Notes: generated from the sequence alone by a model not told the origin. A stretch of 64,000 bases of DNA from Thioalkalivibrio sp. ALJ7 (GCF_000376865.1 NZ_AQXQ01000012.1:1-64000); one strand, 5' to 3'. Positions 1-8,362 are shown, counted from the first letter of the stretch. Translations and numbers: made by a program.

Positions 1-1
1 C

Positions 2-292
2 TGCTATCACGCCCGGGCGTTCAGCCAGGCCTGCCGTCGGCTGGGCATCCGTCATCGCCGGACACGGCCCTATACGCCGCGAACCAACGGCAAGGCGGAG
101 CGCTTCATCCAGACCGCCCTGCGCGAGTGGGCCTACGCCTTCACCTATGCCACCTCGGAGGAGCGCAAACGCCACCTGCCCCGGTGGATCCATGACTACA
201 ACTGGCACCGCCCACACGGTAGCCTGAACAAACAGCCACCCATCAGCGTCCTCGGGCTACCTGAGGACAACCTTGTGAGACTCCACACCTAG
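2..292 (+). CDS. IS481-type transposase, C-terminal part (truncated by window edge)
   Basis: The frame is open from the window edge and codes for the last 96 residues of a DDE-type integrase/transposase. The stretch TNGKAERFIQT holds the conserved Asn-Gly-x-x-Glu that supplies the catalytic glutamate of the rve fold, and HDYNWHRPHGSLNKQPP is the usual C-terminal signature of IS481/IS3-like transposases. The rest of the element lies outside the window. Directly behind its stop codon is the broken 3' end of a small opposite-strand gene (243-404), which suggests that the element inserted into that gene. Family assignment to IS481 rests on motif recognition only. Confidence 0.8.
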   Translation, partial: CYHARAFSQACRRLGIRHRRTRPYTPRTNGKAERFIQTALREWAYAFTYATSEERKRHLPRWIHDYNWHRPHGSLNKQPPISVLGLPEDNLVRLHT

Positions 293-404
293 GCTCGGTC
301 GCGAACACGAAATCGTAATAGTCAGCCGGGACCATCGGCTCCGGCGACTCCGCCCATACCGACGACGTATAGAAGAGGACGATCAGCAACAGTGTTCGGG
401 TCAT
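243..404 (-). pseudogene. small secreted protein gene truncated by the insertion sequence
   Basis: Starting at 404 (MTRTLLLIVLFY...) the reading frame has a clear signal peptide ending near SVWA-ES, followed by PEPMVPADYYDFVFATE, and then runs into the end of the IS481-type element. The start is supported by GAGGA a few bases upstream of the ATG. The last residues before 243 are antisense to the transposase and are not native sequence, so the gene has lost its 3' part. The function is unknown; the remaining piece only shows that the product was exported. Confidence 0.5.
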
Positions 405-738
405 GGAGTCCTCGAGGGAAAGGAAATGCGCCCGAGTTTGCCGCAACGAGATCATGGGTGCCCTTTTCTCCTTTTTCTCACCCTGTTCCTTCCGCGCCGG
501 GCGCGCCGGGTGTCAATATTTTTTACGCGCTCGCCGGGACCAAGGCTGATGAAGGCCGATCGGCGTAAAGCTGGATTTACACTTACCTCGATGCCCATCT
601 TGGCCGCTCCGGTCACGAGACACGTAAGCACCGCCAAACACCCGTCATGGGCGCCTCTCAGCGACACCCCCACTAAATGGCACATCATTTGCTCTGAGAA
701 ACATAGGCTTACGGTAGAAATGTAGCGGGGTTCCCAAG

Positions 739-1497
739 ATGATCTCAATGAAACGCTGGAAGGCACCCACACTGTTCGCGATAGCGCTCTCCGTACCGGG
801 TGCGTTCCTGTCGAGTACCGCCTCTGCCGCACCGATTAATGTTGGCGAAGAGCTCGACGGACTGAATTGCATTCCTTTCGGCTGCGATCTGGCGCAACAG
901 ACGCAATACATCTACGGAGCGGAACTGTTCTCCGAGCCCCTTAACATCGATGCGTTCGGATTCTGGTCGGTGGCAGGACAGGGCAATCTGGTCAGCGGAT
1001 CGTTCGACATACGTTTCTCGATCACCGACGCCGACCCCGCCGATACCAACCTTCCGCTGGAAGACAATTTCGGAGAAGTGGACCATTACTTTACCGATCT
1101 GACTCTGGATGGCAGTAACGATCACCCATTTACCATCAGTGGCGAAACGTTCTACTACGACCCCAGCGACGGCAACCTACTGATCGATATCCGTGCCGAT
1201 GGCGAGCTCACCCATGAGGGGGATTGGGCCAACTTTCAGTCAACGGCGCACGAAGAAAGCACCGAACACATGTGGCGGGGACGAACTCGCGATGATGACG
1301 ACCCCGGAGTGCCAAGCTCGGAATGGGGGATGACAACGACTTTCTGGGACCTCACCGAGGATGATCCTGTGGCGGTCCCGCTCCCTGGTAGCCTGGCCCT
1401 CATGATTGCGGGTCTGATGGCCATGTTCTCCGCTGCCTACATGTTTCGCGGGCGACCGAGGAGAAACAACCACATTGAACCCGCGCGGGAGACTTAA
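739..1497 (+). CDS. PEP-CTERM/VPLP-type sorting-domain exported protein
   Basis: 252 residues. An N-terminal signal peptide (hydrophobic segment FAIALSVPGAFLSST, cleavage near ASA-AP) is followed by an acidic, probably beta-rich extracellular domain (residues about 30-210). The C-terminus has the tripartite sorting signal: the short motif VPLPG, a hydrophobic helix (SLALMIAGLMAMFSAAY) and a basic tail (RGRPRR). This is the layout of PEP-CTERM proteins, which are processed by an exosortase and usually accompany exopolysaccharide. No exosortase is visible in this window. A second in-frame ATG at 748 is also possible. The body of the protein matches no family I recognise. Confidence 0.75.
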   Translation: MISMKRWKAPTLFAIALSVPGAFLSSTASAAPINVGEELDGLNCIPFGCDLAQQTQYIYGAELFSEPLNIDAFGFWSVAGQGNLVSGSFDIRFSITDADPADTNLPLEDNFGEVDHYFTDLTLDGSNDHPFTISGETFYYDPSDGNLLIDIRADGELTHEGDWANFQSTAHEESTEHMWRGRTRDDDDPGVPSSEWGMTTTFWDLTEDDPVAVPLPGSLALMIAGLMAMFSAAYMFRGRPRRNNHIEPARET

Positions 1498-1514
1498 CGG
1501 GAGCTCAAAGGTCA

Positions 1515-1880
1515 TGCGGGGTCCTCTTCGTCGGCTCTGGCTCTTGTAACGGCTTTCCCAGAAGCGGCCCCGCAACCATCCTCCGTATTCCTCCTCCGCG
1601 CCATTTGTTCGTTCAGGCCTGCGCATTAACCAGCACAGCCTGTGCAAGCGTGCCTGCCACCTGGCAACCTGGCCCGCTCGGTACCAGGCTACAACCCCCC
1701 GCACCGAGATCAGCCACGCCAGTGCTCATCGTTCTAACCTCACCAGAAAGCCACGCCGTACAGCAACGCACGGCGTACACAGCGACAGATCCAGGGGTAA
1801 TACGGCGTCATCTCGACCGAGACGCGCTCCATTCTGGCGCGCGTCATCTCCGGACCTTCCCTGGTCCATGCACCCCCAAC
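1515..1880 (-). pseudogene. degenerate remnant of RAYT-A transposase
   Basis: The minus strand here holds two pieces of the intact transposase found at 6655-7680. One (about 1530-1650) matches its middle part: LRGRFWESRYKSQ here against CKGRFWEGRYKSQ there. The other (about 1745-1855) matches its N-terminus and ribosome-binding region almost base for base. The sequence between them and the whole C-terminus are missing and the frame is broken, so this is a decayed copy. A family-A repeat (1886-1925) lies at its 5' end, as it does beside the intact copy. Confidence 0.7.
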
Positions 1881-1885
1881 ACACC

Positions 1886-1925
1886 TAGACAGCCCGCCTA
1901 GAAATCTTGGGTGTCCTCTTCTGCT
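1886..1925. repeat. family-A RAYT-associated repeat, copy 1
   Basis: This copy has the shared elements CCTAGACAGCCCG, GAAATC and GGTGTCCTCTTCT. It differs from the other copies by a short deletion between the second and third blocks. It lies at the 5' side of the decayed RAYT-A copy. Confidence 0.6.
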
Positions 1926-1972
1926 TGCTCTTCTGCTTTGTCCTCTTCTGCTTTGCCACCGGTAAGGGAAGA

Positions 1973-2359
1973 TCAGCTTTCGAGCTGCTTCTTCAGGTGG
2001 TTCAGGGTCTCGCAGTGCTCATGCTGCGGACTGAAGAGTATGATCTCGGCGTCCTCTTCCACCCGGAGGGTGTGCCCGGGAGGCCAGTAGAAGAGATCCT
2101 CACCGGATACGGCCTCCTCGCTACCATCCCCGTACGTCATGATCAGGCGGCCCTGAATCATGTAACCCCAGTGGGGTGACTGGCAGAGGTCCTCCTTCAA
2201 GCCGTGGAGCAGCGGGGTGATGTCGGTGCCCGCCTCCAGCGAGAAGTACTCCCCCGTCATCTGCGTGTAATCGGTTGCGTCGCCGAACTCCAGGGCCTGA
2301 CGCGCGACTGCCCCCGGTGCGCTGAACACCTCGGGCACTTCGGACTTCGCCATGCGCAT
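1973..2359 (-). CDS. cupin-fold protein
   Basis: 128 residues from an ATG at 2359, chosen because AGGAGG lies six bases upstream. The core SPHWGYMIQGRLIMTYGDG followed by GEDLFYWPPGHTLRVEEDAEIILFSP has the alternating strand-Gly-turn pattern of a single cupin barrel. The usual His-x-His of the first cupin motif is reduced to one His, so metal binding is uncertain. Small cupins of this kind are often ligand-binding or uncharacterised enzymes. The gene stands alone between repeat-derived sequences, and no substrate can be inferred. Confidence 0.7.
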   Translation of the reverse strand: MRMAKSEVPEVFSAPGAVARQALEFGDATDYTQMTGEYFSLEAGTDITPLLHGLKEDLCQSPHWGYMIQGRLIMTYGDGSEEAVSGEDLFYWPPGHTLRVEEDAEIILFSPQHEHCETLNHLKKQLES

Positions 2360-2532
2360 GACCTGCCTCCTTCCCGTCCTGCAACGGGCTTGCCTCGAGA
2401 CCAAATGGTCCCCCCACGGAGTCTAGAAGAAGAAATCATGGATGCCCTCTCCTTTCCCGCTTTCGTCCCCTTCTTGTCTCTTCTTCTGCGGGTGTCCGGT
2501 GCGGGCCGGCTGCCCACACCGGGTTCGACGGG

Positions 2533-3480
2533 CTAGTCGCAGGCGGTGGCGGCGGCGGGCAGATTGCCGCGCACACAGGTGCTGGTCTCCGCCGGATTCT
2601 CGTTGCTGCGCAGGCGGACGAAGCGGCCGTCGATCTCGCCCGCGGCGTTGGTCGGGTAATGGTCGCCCATGTGCATGCCGGCCCCGTGCAGGACCCAGTA
2701 GTTGAGCGTGTGCGCGTCGCCGTGGGGTTGTTCCAGGTAGACCAGGGTGGCGCCGTGGGCCATCTCGGTCACGATCAGCCGCCGGATCCGCTCGCCGGCC
2801 TCGAACTCGACATAACCCAGCGCATGGCTGCTGACATTACCGCCGCGCATGCCCTGCATCTCGGGGGTGTGATTGGTCTGGATCAGCCGGAAGCGACCGT
2901 GGGGCTGGCCATCCTGCATCTCGCCGTCGAGGCGCATGACCATCTTCATGCTGCTGTCCATGGCGGAGGCGGCGTACAACCGGCGCGCCTCCTCGATGCT
3001 GGAGACGGCCGCCGGCTCCATGGCCTGGTGGTTCTGGTACCAGGTCATCCAGAAGCTGACGGGGCCGTTTTCGACCGCATCCGGGCAGGCGCCGTCAGCA
3101 TGCAGTTCGAAGCGGTCAAAGCCCAGGTCCACCGAGCCGCGTCCCTTGTTGGTGACCAGGGCGCGGGTAAAGATGACCTCGGCCGGCGTTTCGAGGTTGG
3201 CCATGGCGCGGTAGCGGTCGTCCCAGGCGCATTGCGTGGCCCCGCGTCCCGGCAGGGCCTCGCGGCTGATCTGCCGCGTCTCGCGCGAGCCGCGTTCGCT
3301 GCCATAGGTATCCAGCAGCGCGCGGGTGCCGGGCTCCAGCAGGGCCGTGTCCACCGCCTGGATGTTGCGGTCGAACTGGCGGTCGGCGCCCGGGGTGGCG
3401 TGGGCGGCCGAGGTGGCCATGCCGAGGGTCAGGGCCAGGCCCAGAGCAAGGAAGTGGGTGCGTGTCGGGTGGGTGCGCAT
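2533..3480 (-). CDS. exported protein of unknown function (second gene of a two-gene operon)
   Basis: 315 residues with an N-terminal signal peptide (HFLALGLALTLGMATSAAHA-TP). The mature part is soluble, with a few Cys (CAWDD, GACPD, TCVRG and the last Cys) that could form disulfides in the periplasm. It has the conserved-looking stretches VSFWMTWYQNHQAMEP and GAGMHMGDHYPTNAAG. I recognise no domain. It begins 19 bases after the stop of the 3500-4642 gene, so the two are probably co-transcribed and both act outside the cytoplasm. Confidence 0.65.
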   Translation of the reverse strand: MRTHPTRTHFLALGLALTLGMATSAAHATPGADRQFDRNIQAVDTALLEPGTRALLDTYGSERGSRETRQISREALPGRGATQCAWDDRYRAMANLETPAEVIFTRALVTNKGRGSVDLGFDRFELHADGACPDAVENGPVSFWMTWYQNHQAMEPAAVSSIEEARRLYAASAMDSSMKMVMRLDGEMQDGQPHGRFRLIQTNHTPEMQGMRGGNVSSHALGYVEFEAGERIRRLIVTEMAHGATLVYLEQPHGDAHTLNYWVLHGAGMHMGDHYPTNAAGEIDGRFVRLRSNENPAETSTCVRGNLPAAATACD

Positions 3481-3499
3481 CAGTCGGTTCTCCGTGGGT

Positions 3500-4642
3500 T
3501 TACTGCCATTGCAGGTCCATGCGTTGCTGCATGCGGTGCCATTCGGCGGTGATGATGTCGCCCGCCACGCGATGGGCGGCGTCCATGCGCGGGCGCGCCT
3601 CGGGGTAGAGGAGCATCACGGCCTCGCTGGCGCGGGCGAAGTCGCGCCGGGTGCGGTAGTGCACCATGGTGTGCACCAGCAGGCTGTCGAGATCGTCGAA
3701 GGAGCGGTCGGCGGCCTGGCGGTAGCGCACCATGCGCTCCGGGGTCAGCTCGAGCTGGCGGTGGGTCTGCGACAGGCCGTCGAACAGGGCGAAGAAGCCC
3801 ATCCCCAGGTCGGCCCCCTGACGCAGGGCGTGATCGCCCAACTGGCGCTGCAGGACCTCGCCGGCGCCGAACAGGCCGGCATTGCCATCGCGCGCCAGCA
3901 GGCCAAAGAGGCTGCCGGTGGCACTGGCCGAGGCGCCACGAGGCCGGGCGAGCTCGCGGATCTCGCGGTCCAGGCGCTGATACCCCGCGTCCAGCAGGAG
4001 TTCGAGCGCCGGGGCGGTGTCGTCGCCCAGCGCACGCAGGACGTCCTGGCGCTGTCCGTGTGGCAGGCGCTCGAGATCCCGCAAGACCCCGGCGACATCG
4101 CGCGATCCGATCTGCAGGCGTTCGAGCTCGTCGCGCACGGCGGCTTCCGGGTCCTCCAGCACGCGCTCGAGCTGGCGCACCTGATGCCCGGCACGCTCGC
4201 CCACCAGCCCGTGCCGGCCCAGCTCGCCGAGGATCGCGGTGACCTGTTCCAGCCCGCCGGCGGGGGTACGGCCGGGCTCGGTGGCGGCGGCCAGGGCGCT
4301 GCCGAAATCCATCGCCCGGACACCGGAGGTGCGGCTGGCGTGATCCAGCAGGCCGCTCATGCGATGCGTCTGCTGCGCGCCATAGGCCGTTGCGGCGGTC
4401 TGCAGCAGCCGCCCGGCGAGACCCGCGATGTCGCGGGAGGATTCGCCCACGGCCTCGTCGACCCAGCCGGCGAGATCCCCCTGAGCCGTATAGGGCGAGA
4501 GATAGGCGCCCCGGTTGTCGGGCAGCGGCTCCGGGGCCACGGAGGCCACGGCGGGCAGGCAAAGCAGGCCCCCCAGTCCGAGCAGGCCGGGGCGAAGCCA
4601 TGGGCCGAGTCTGGCGATCAAGCCGGGCATGCGCAGCGGCAT
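3500..4642 (-). CDS. exported helical protein of unknown function (first gene of operon)
   Basis: 380 residues if translation starts at the ATG at 4642 (MPLRMPGLIARL), which follows a GGGAGGA element; an ATG further upstream at 4726 is open but has no such site. A signal peptide or N-terminal anchor (GLLGLGGLLCLPAVAS) precedes a long, charged, mainly alpha-helical region rich in Arg, Glu and Leu. There are no transmembrane segments after the N-terminus and no motif I can name. The next gene follows after 19 bases, so this looks like a two-gene exported-protein operon. Confidence 0.65.
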   Translation of the reverse strand: MPLRMPGLIARLGPWLRPGLLGLGGLLCLPAVASVAPEPLPDNRGAYLSPYTAQGDLAGWVDEAVGESSRDIAGLAGRLLQTAATAYGAQQTHRMSGLLDHASRTSGVRAMDFGSALAAATEPGRTPAGGLEQVTAILGELGRHGLVGERAGHQVRQLERVLEDPEAAVRDELERLQIGSRDVAGVLRDLERLPHGQRQDVLRALGDDTAPALELLLDAGYQRLDREIRELARPRGASASATGSLFGLLARDGNAGLFGAGEVLQRQLGDHALRQGADLGMGFFALFDGLSQTHRQLELTPERMVRYRQAADRSFDDLDSLLVHTMVHYRTRRDFARASEAVMLLYPEARPRMDAAHRVAGDIITAEWHRMQQRMDLQWQ

Positions 4643-4854
4643 GGGGCGGGTTCCTCCCTTTCGGGTGGTCGCGGCCCATTCGGATCCATTCCGGTATGTT
4701 CGCCACCGATCCCGAAGGATCGCCACCCAATCGGGAGATTAGGCGAAGCCGTGGACGGGGTCAAAGCGGCGCGTGGCGGGAGTCATCGTCGGGGGCGAGA
4801 CTACAGCATGACGTCGGCCTCGAGGATCAGAAAGACCAGCAGACCTGAAAGATC

Positions 4855-4865
4855 GGGGTCGGACC
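4855..4865. repeat. REP family-B end, 3' flank of RAYT-B
   Basis: GGGGTCGGACC lies downstream of the RAYT-B gene. Its reverse complement, GGTCCGACCCC, sits on the other side of the gene at 5784-5794. The transposase is therefore bracketed by inverted copies of one short motif, the usual arrangement of a RAYT with its own REP sequences. Confidence 0.7.
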
Positions 4866-4940
4866 TCGCTACGTAACTGTTTCAAATCGTATTGTCAATC
4901 CAGAACCCGTCCATGGACACCTTATCGGCCATTTTCATGG

Positions 4941-5678
4941 TCAAAACCGCCCGTCCATGGCATAACCCGCAGCATCCTCCCGAACGCACGCCGTATCCCC
5001 CAACTCTTTCACCTCGCGCCCCGGCGAGCGTATCCCCAATGCCTTCTGCACTTCTTCCACATACGGCCGACTACCCACGGCTACCGACGTGGTCCAGCGG
5101 TTGTCCCGACTGGGACAATCCGACGCAAGCGCATCGTCTACCCACATTCGATGACATTGCCTCAGCTCTGGCAATGAACCGATCTCCAGTGACTCCTGTA
5201 GCGCTTGCTGGTCAATCACGCGGTACCGATCCGGAGGGTCCTGGATCTCTCGATAACCGCTGGCCTCCCACTCGCGCGGATGCTGCACCACCCCCGCCCG
5301 GACCATGTTCAGGTCGATGTACACCAGACAACGCGCCAGATGGGTGCCAGTCTCTACCGCCGTGGCGTGGTAGCGGTCCTCCCAAAACGCGCCCTTCCGG
5401 CCCTTGCGCCGGTTGTACGCTTGCCCGACCCGCCCCGCGATCAACTGCATGGCCCGCGGGATCTCGCTACGGCCCTCATCCCGCACCAGCAGATGCACGT
5501 GGTTGGACGTCACGATGTAGTTCAACACACACAGCCCGTAGCGCCGCCGAGCCTGATACAGCCAGTACCGCCACAACCGGCGGTCGCGAGCGAACTTCAG
5601 CAGAAACTCCTGCTTATGGCACCGGTGCGTGATATGCCAGACATGGCCCGGCAAGTGATGGCGATTCGCCCGTGGCAT
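4941..5678 (-). CDS. REP-associated tyrosine transposase, RAYT-B
   Basis: About 245 residues of the Y1/IS200-like transposase fold. The His-hydrophobic-His metal motif is in SNHVHLLV, and the segment LVYIDLNMVRAGV carries the candidate nucleophilic Tyr. GAFWEDRYHATAV is the usual RAYT middle motif. Translation may start at 5678 (MPRANRHH) or eight codons earlier at 5702 (MGLPGREAM). Such enzymes are single-copy housekeepers of REP sequences and cut single-stranded DNA at REP hairpins. Here the gene is flanked by inverted family-B repeats (4855-4865, 5784-5794), and truncated 5' copies lie at 8363, 10353 and 10600. Confidence 0.85.
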   Translation of the reverse strand: MPRANRHHLPGHVWHITHRCHKQEFLLKFARDRRLWRYWLYQARRRYGLCVLNYIVTSNHVHLLVRDEGRSEIPRAMQLIAGRVGQAYNRRKGRKGAFWEDRYHATAVETGTHLARCLVYIDLNMVRAGVVQHPREWEASGYREIQDPPDRYRVIDQQALQESLEIGSLPELRQCHRMWVDDALASDCPSRDNRWTTSVAVGSRPYVEEVQKALGIRSPGREVKELGDTACVREDAAGYAMDGRF

Positions 5679-5801
5679 GGCTTCCCTCCCTGGAAGACCC
5701 ATTTCCTAGCCGAAATGGCCGCTATAAGCTCGAATTACACCCTTTCTCGACCATTTTCCTTCGATATTTCCGCGGATTACCGTGGTCCGACCCCGCTATT
5801 T
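5665..5801. repeat. family-B repeat with RAYT-B start region
   Basis: This unit holds the first codons of RAYT-B, a run reading CTCCCTGGAAG, and ends in TTACCGTGGTCCGACCCC. Nearly the same unit recurs at 8363-8499, 10430-10570 and 10690-10835. The copies differ by scattered substitutions, so they are not recent duplicates. Confidence 0.75.
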
Positions 5802-5834
5802 ACTGCTCAGACGTGCTTCTTTCCCTTTTACCTG

Positions 5835-6401
5835 TCATTTGTTATAAACAATAAATCCAATCGCCCAGAGCGCAACCACAAACAATATAACAGCGCCCCA
5901 CCAAGTATCAAACGGCTTCTCACGCCGTGAAACCACCACAGAAAGAAAATACGCGCATAACATAATCGCGATCAGGACACCTAATGCGGCGACCAGAACT
6001 AGCCCCGACGGACTAACACTAAAGATCGAATGAGTTAAAGCAACGCCTCCCAGTCCAACGGAAAATGCCAACATCGAACTCATAATCTGAGTCAGGCGAT
6101 CTCGAACGTGATCGACAGCACCATCTAATCTGAACCGACCAAAACCAATCGAGATAAGAAAACTACTGAACGATCCCAAAGCCAGAAAGAAGAAGAACAA
6201 CACGGAAAATGGGACGAACGAAAATACTCCTTCGAAAAGATCCTGCGCTAAGGCATTACCTCCCATTGCTCCCAGACGTTGTAACGGATCATGCAGCGCA
6301 TAGAGAGCCCCTACCGAAAGCCCAAACAAACCAAAGAGAATCCAATCCTTCTTTAACTCCTTCACCAAGTCGCTGCTCGCTTGCGAAATACTCCCTTTCA
6401 T
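5835..6401 (-). CDS. small integral membrane protein, probable cassette gene
   Basis: 188 residues with about four hydrophobic segments: near residues 21-36, 63-88, 105-128 and 133-155, with another at the C-terminus (WWGAVILFVVALWAIGFIVY). There is no motif I can identify. Base composition is visibly richer in A and T than the core genes after 13.5 kb. Sequence upstream of its start (CCTTTGAT-GACTAAC, about 6418-6436) resembles the boundary beside the cassette gene at 10938-11579, which suggests that it belongs to the same cassette array. Its own downstream recombination site appears to have been lost to the family-B repeat that begins next to its stop codon. Confidence 0.6.
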   Translation of the reverse strand: MKGSISQASSDLVKELKKDWILFGLFGLSVGALYALHDPLQRLGAMGGNALAQDLFEGVFSFVPFSVLFFFFLALGSFSSFLISIGFGRFRLDGAVDHVRDRLTQIMSSMLAFSVGLGGVALTHSIFSVSPSGLVLVAALGVLIAIMLCAYFLSVVVSRREKPFDTWWGAVILFVVALWAIGFIVYNK

Positions 6402-6424
6402 ACTCGACCTCCCTATCCTTTGAT

Positions 6425-6466
6425 CGACTAACTCCTAACGACGACAAGAGATATCTTAGGCGTCCT
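6425..6466 (-). other. possible degenerate attC remnant
   Basis: On the minus strand GCCTAAG is followed after about 18 bases by GTTAGGAG and GTTAGTC. These resemble the outer boxes of an attC site, and the last box with its following bases is shared with the clearer site at 11601-11672. The stem bases are too few to be certain, so this is at best a decayed or deleted site. Confidence 0.3.
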
Positions 6467-6498
6467 CGTCGCTCCTTTCTCCTCTCTATTTCTTTTCT

Positions 6499-6570
6499 TC
6501 ACTTCATAGCCGCATCAAGCACCCTGGTCGCAACGTACGCTTGCAAAAGAAATCCTACAATAAACATCAC
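6499..6570 (-). pseudogene. C-terminal remnant of a membrane-protein cassette gene
   Basis: An open frame ends at 6499 and reads ...MFIVGFLLQAYVATRVLDAAMK before the stop. It looks like the last helix of a membrane protein. Upstream it runs straight into the family-A repeat at 6571-6626, so the rest of the gene is gone. A degenerate attC-like sequence follows its stop at 6425-6466, as expected for the tail of a gene cassette. Confidence 0.4.
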
Positions 6571-6626
6571 ACACCTACACAGCCCGCCTCAGACCGTCAA
6601 GAAATCAGGGGTGTCCCCTTCTTGGC
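6571..6626. repeat. family-A repeat, 3' flank of RAYT-A
   Basis: It carries the blocks CAGCCCGCCTCAGACCG and GGGGTGTCCCCTTCTT in the same orientation as the copies at 7719-7770 and 7861-7911. RAYT-A therefore lies between direct copies of this sequence, unlike RAYT-B, whose flanks are inverted. Confidence 0.7.
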
Positions 6627-6654
6627 TCCACACCTCCCCTGAAACCGCAATGGT

Positions 6655-7680
6655 TCAGCGACAACCGGCTGGCGCCAGAAACATGCGGCCCGATATCCCC
6701 ACACCCTTGATGCTGCAACGGCCGAGCTGCTTCACCGCCTCGCGAAAACGATCCACGTGGCCCAGGGCCGCTACATGGTGCGACCTTTTCCCCCTTCCGA
6801 CATGCCGCAGGAAATGCACTGGATCGATTCGCAGACGTTCCAGGATCGGCGGAATGGATTCCGGGATCGCCCCGGGCTTGTCCTCGCGGATCGCGCGCCC
6901 GGTCCAGTCCACCAGTTCCAGGTAGTCCTCCGTAGTAAAGGCCACCGCATTGCCATGTGGATCGTCGCCTTCCCGCCCCAATACGGTCAGGCGAGGCTCG
7001 TCTCCCTCACCCGCCGGACCTTCATGCCCCTGATCCTTACGAGCCAGTGCCCGGATGCGCTGCTGGATCGAGGTGAAATCGGAGGCCTCCGGCGTATCCG
7101 CCATCCCCGCGCGCACTGGGTTCAGATCCACGTAGCTCATGCAGGTCAGCACGGCCGCGTCGTCCAGCAGCGCCTGGCTCTTGTAGCGGCCTTCCCAGAA
7201 GCGGCCCTTGCAGCCATCCTCCGCATTCGCCCGCCGCGCCAGATGTTCGTTCAGGCTGCGCATGAACCAGGACAGGTCTTGCAGCCGATCCCGCCACTCG
7301 GCAATCTGCACCTGCGCCCGCTCGCGCTCCGCGACCGTCTTCGTCTGCCCCGCCCGATACCGGGCTACCAGAACCGGCAGCGAGAACAGCCGCGCCCAGC
7401 GCTCCATCACCTCGCCTTCGCTCCATCCCGCCGCGCGATCCGAATCCAGCCGCACCACCAGGTGGTAGTGGTTCGACATCACCGCGTACGCGCACAAACC
7501 CACCGCGAACACGCCCTGCAGCTCGCGCAGGCGCTCCAGCACCCAGCCGCGCCGGTGCTCGTAGTTCTTGCCCGAATAGGAATCCTCGCCGCACAGGAAC
7601 GCGCGGCGCACACAGCGACAAATACAGTGGTAATACGGCGTCGTCTCGACCGAGACGAGCTCCTTCCTGGCTCGCGTCAT
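6655..7680 (-). CDS. REP-associated tyrosine transposase, RAYT-A
   Basis: About 341 residues from ATG at 7680 (MTRARKELVSVETTPYYH), which follows a GGGAGGG element. The His-x-His motif is in MSNHYHLVVR. The middle carries GRFWEGRYKSQALLDDAA and the candidate nucleophile segment MSYVDLNPVRAGM. The C-terminal extension (residues about 230-341) is longer than in RAYT-B, so this is a separate subfamily. Its first codons and leader are part of the 142-base tandem duplication at 7633-7916. A decayed copy lies at 1515-1880. Its presence inside the cassette array shows that the element moved into or within the array. Confidence 0.85.
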   Translation of the reverse strand: MTRARKELVSVETTPYYHCICRCVRRAFLCGEDSYSGKNYEHRRGWVLERLRELQGVFAVGLCAYAVMSNHYHLVVRLDSDRAAGWSEGEVMERWARLFSLPVLVARYRAGQTKTVAERERAQVQIAEWRDRLQDLSWFMRSLNEHLARRANAEDGCKGRFWEGRYKSQALLDDAAVLTCMSYVDLNPVRAGMADTPEASDFTSIQQRIRALARKDQGHEGPAGEGDEPRLTVLGREGDDPHGNAVAFTTEDYLELVDWTGRAIREDKPGAIPESIPPILERLRIDPVHFLRHVGRGKRSHHVAALGHVDRFREAVKQLGRCSIKGVGISGRMFLAPAGCR

Positions 7681-7774
7681 CTCCGGACCCTCCCTGGTCC
7701 ATGCACTCCCCCACAAACCTAGACAGCCCGACTCAGACCGTCAAGAAATCATGGGTGTCCTCTTCTTCCATCCG
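7633..7774. repeat. 142-base exact tandem duplication, first copy
   Basis: This unit contains the first 16 codons of RAYT-A, its ribosome-binding region and a complete family-A repeat. It is repeated head-to-tail, with no base difference that I can see, at 7775-7916. The second copy supplies another leader and start but no gene body. Confidence 0.9.
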
Positions 7775-7916
7775 ATACGGCGTCGTCTCGACCGAGACGA
7801 GCTCCTTCCTGGCTCGCGTCATCTCCGGACCCTCCCTGGTCCATGCACTCCCCCACAAACCTAGACAGCCCGACTCAGACCGTCAAGAAATCATGGGTGT
7901 CCTCTTCTTCCATCCG
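7775..7916. repeat. 142-base exact tandem duplication, second copy
   Basis: Second copy of the unit at 7633-7774. It ends two bases before the stop codon of the gene at 7918-8304 and replaces whatever lay downstream of that gene. The lack of differences between copies indicates a recent event. Confidence 0.9.
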
Positions 7917-7917
7917 G

Positions 7918-8304
7918 CTACTGCAGAGCAAGGAGCCTCCACAGACGCTTCGCGTCACAGAGGCTGCGGATTTTCACGGTCCACTCCCCGGCAGTGTTCT
8001 CAGCCGCCGAATCGAACTCGGCCTGAAGATGCTTAAAACCGTATGCTCCTCCTTGTACGGCGGGCGCCCGGAAGTAGAACAAAAGCCATTTTCTATTGAC
8101 GATGAACGCGAATGGCTGCTCTCTTGTCCCGTCTCGGTAGAACCGGAAGTCTCGAACATCGCCCTTTGCCTCCGGAAAACATTCGTAGCCGACAAGTGCT
8201 GCACTCCGCCCAACCAGAAAGACGAACGCCTCTTCGGTCTCTTCCGACTGAATGTGTCGCAACCACTTGCCGATCAGGTCCGCGTTTTTCGCTTCGGAGA
8301 TCAC
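7918..8304 (-). CDS. orphan cassette protein
   Basis: 128 residues starting with GTG at 8304 (ISEAKNADLIGKW). A soluble alpha/beta protein with no signal peptide; the C-terminal half has WLLFYFRAPAVQGGAYGF and ENTAGEWTVKIRS. I do not recognise the family. The cassette boundary motif GTTGGGC (minus strand, 8321-8327) lies just upstream of its start. Its downstream end has been overwritten by the family-A tandem duplication, so its own attC is missing. Confidence 0.55.
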   Translation of the reverse strand: MISEAKNADLIGKWLRHIQSEETEEAFVFLVGRSAALVGYECFPEAKGDVRDFRFYRDGTREQPFAFIVNRKWLLFYFRAPAVQGGAYGFKHLQAEFDSAAENTAGEWTVKIRSLCDAKRLWRLLALQ

Positions 8305-8320
8305 TGCTCACCCTCATACG

Positions 8321-8360
8321 GCCCAACGCCGCGCTCTGCACAAAAGTGAACAAACAATAA
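8321..8360 (-). other. attC half-site, split by repeat insertion (distal half)
   Basis: GCCCAAC at 8321-8327 reads GTTGGGC on the minus strand and fits the GTTRRRY box of an attC. Its partner box, GCCTAAC on the minus strand, is at 8722-8728. Family-B and family-A repeats fill the roughly 320 bases between the two halves. A short GCGCT...AGCGC match between the halves fits the original stem. Confidence 0.5.
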
Positions 8361-8362
8361 CC

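Noticed and set aside
3326-4876. Long plus-strand frame opposite the exported-protein operon
   Set aside because: The minus-strand genes have signal peptides and ribosome-binding sites; the plus frame has neither and is low-complexity.
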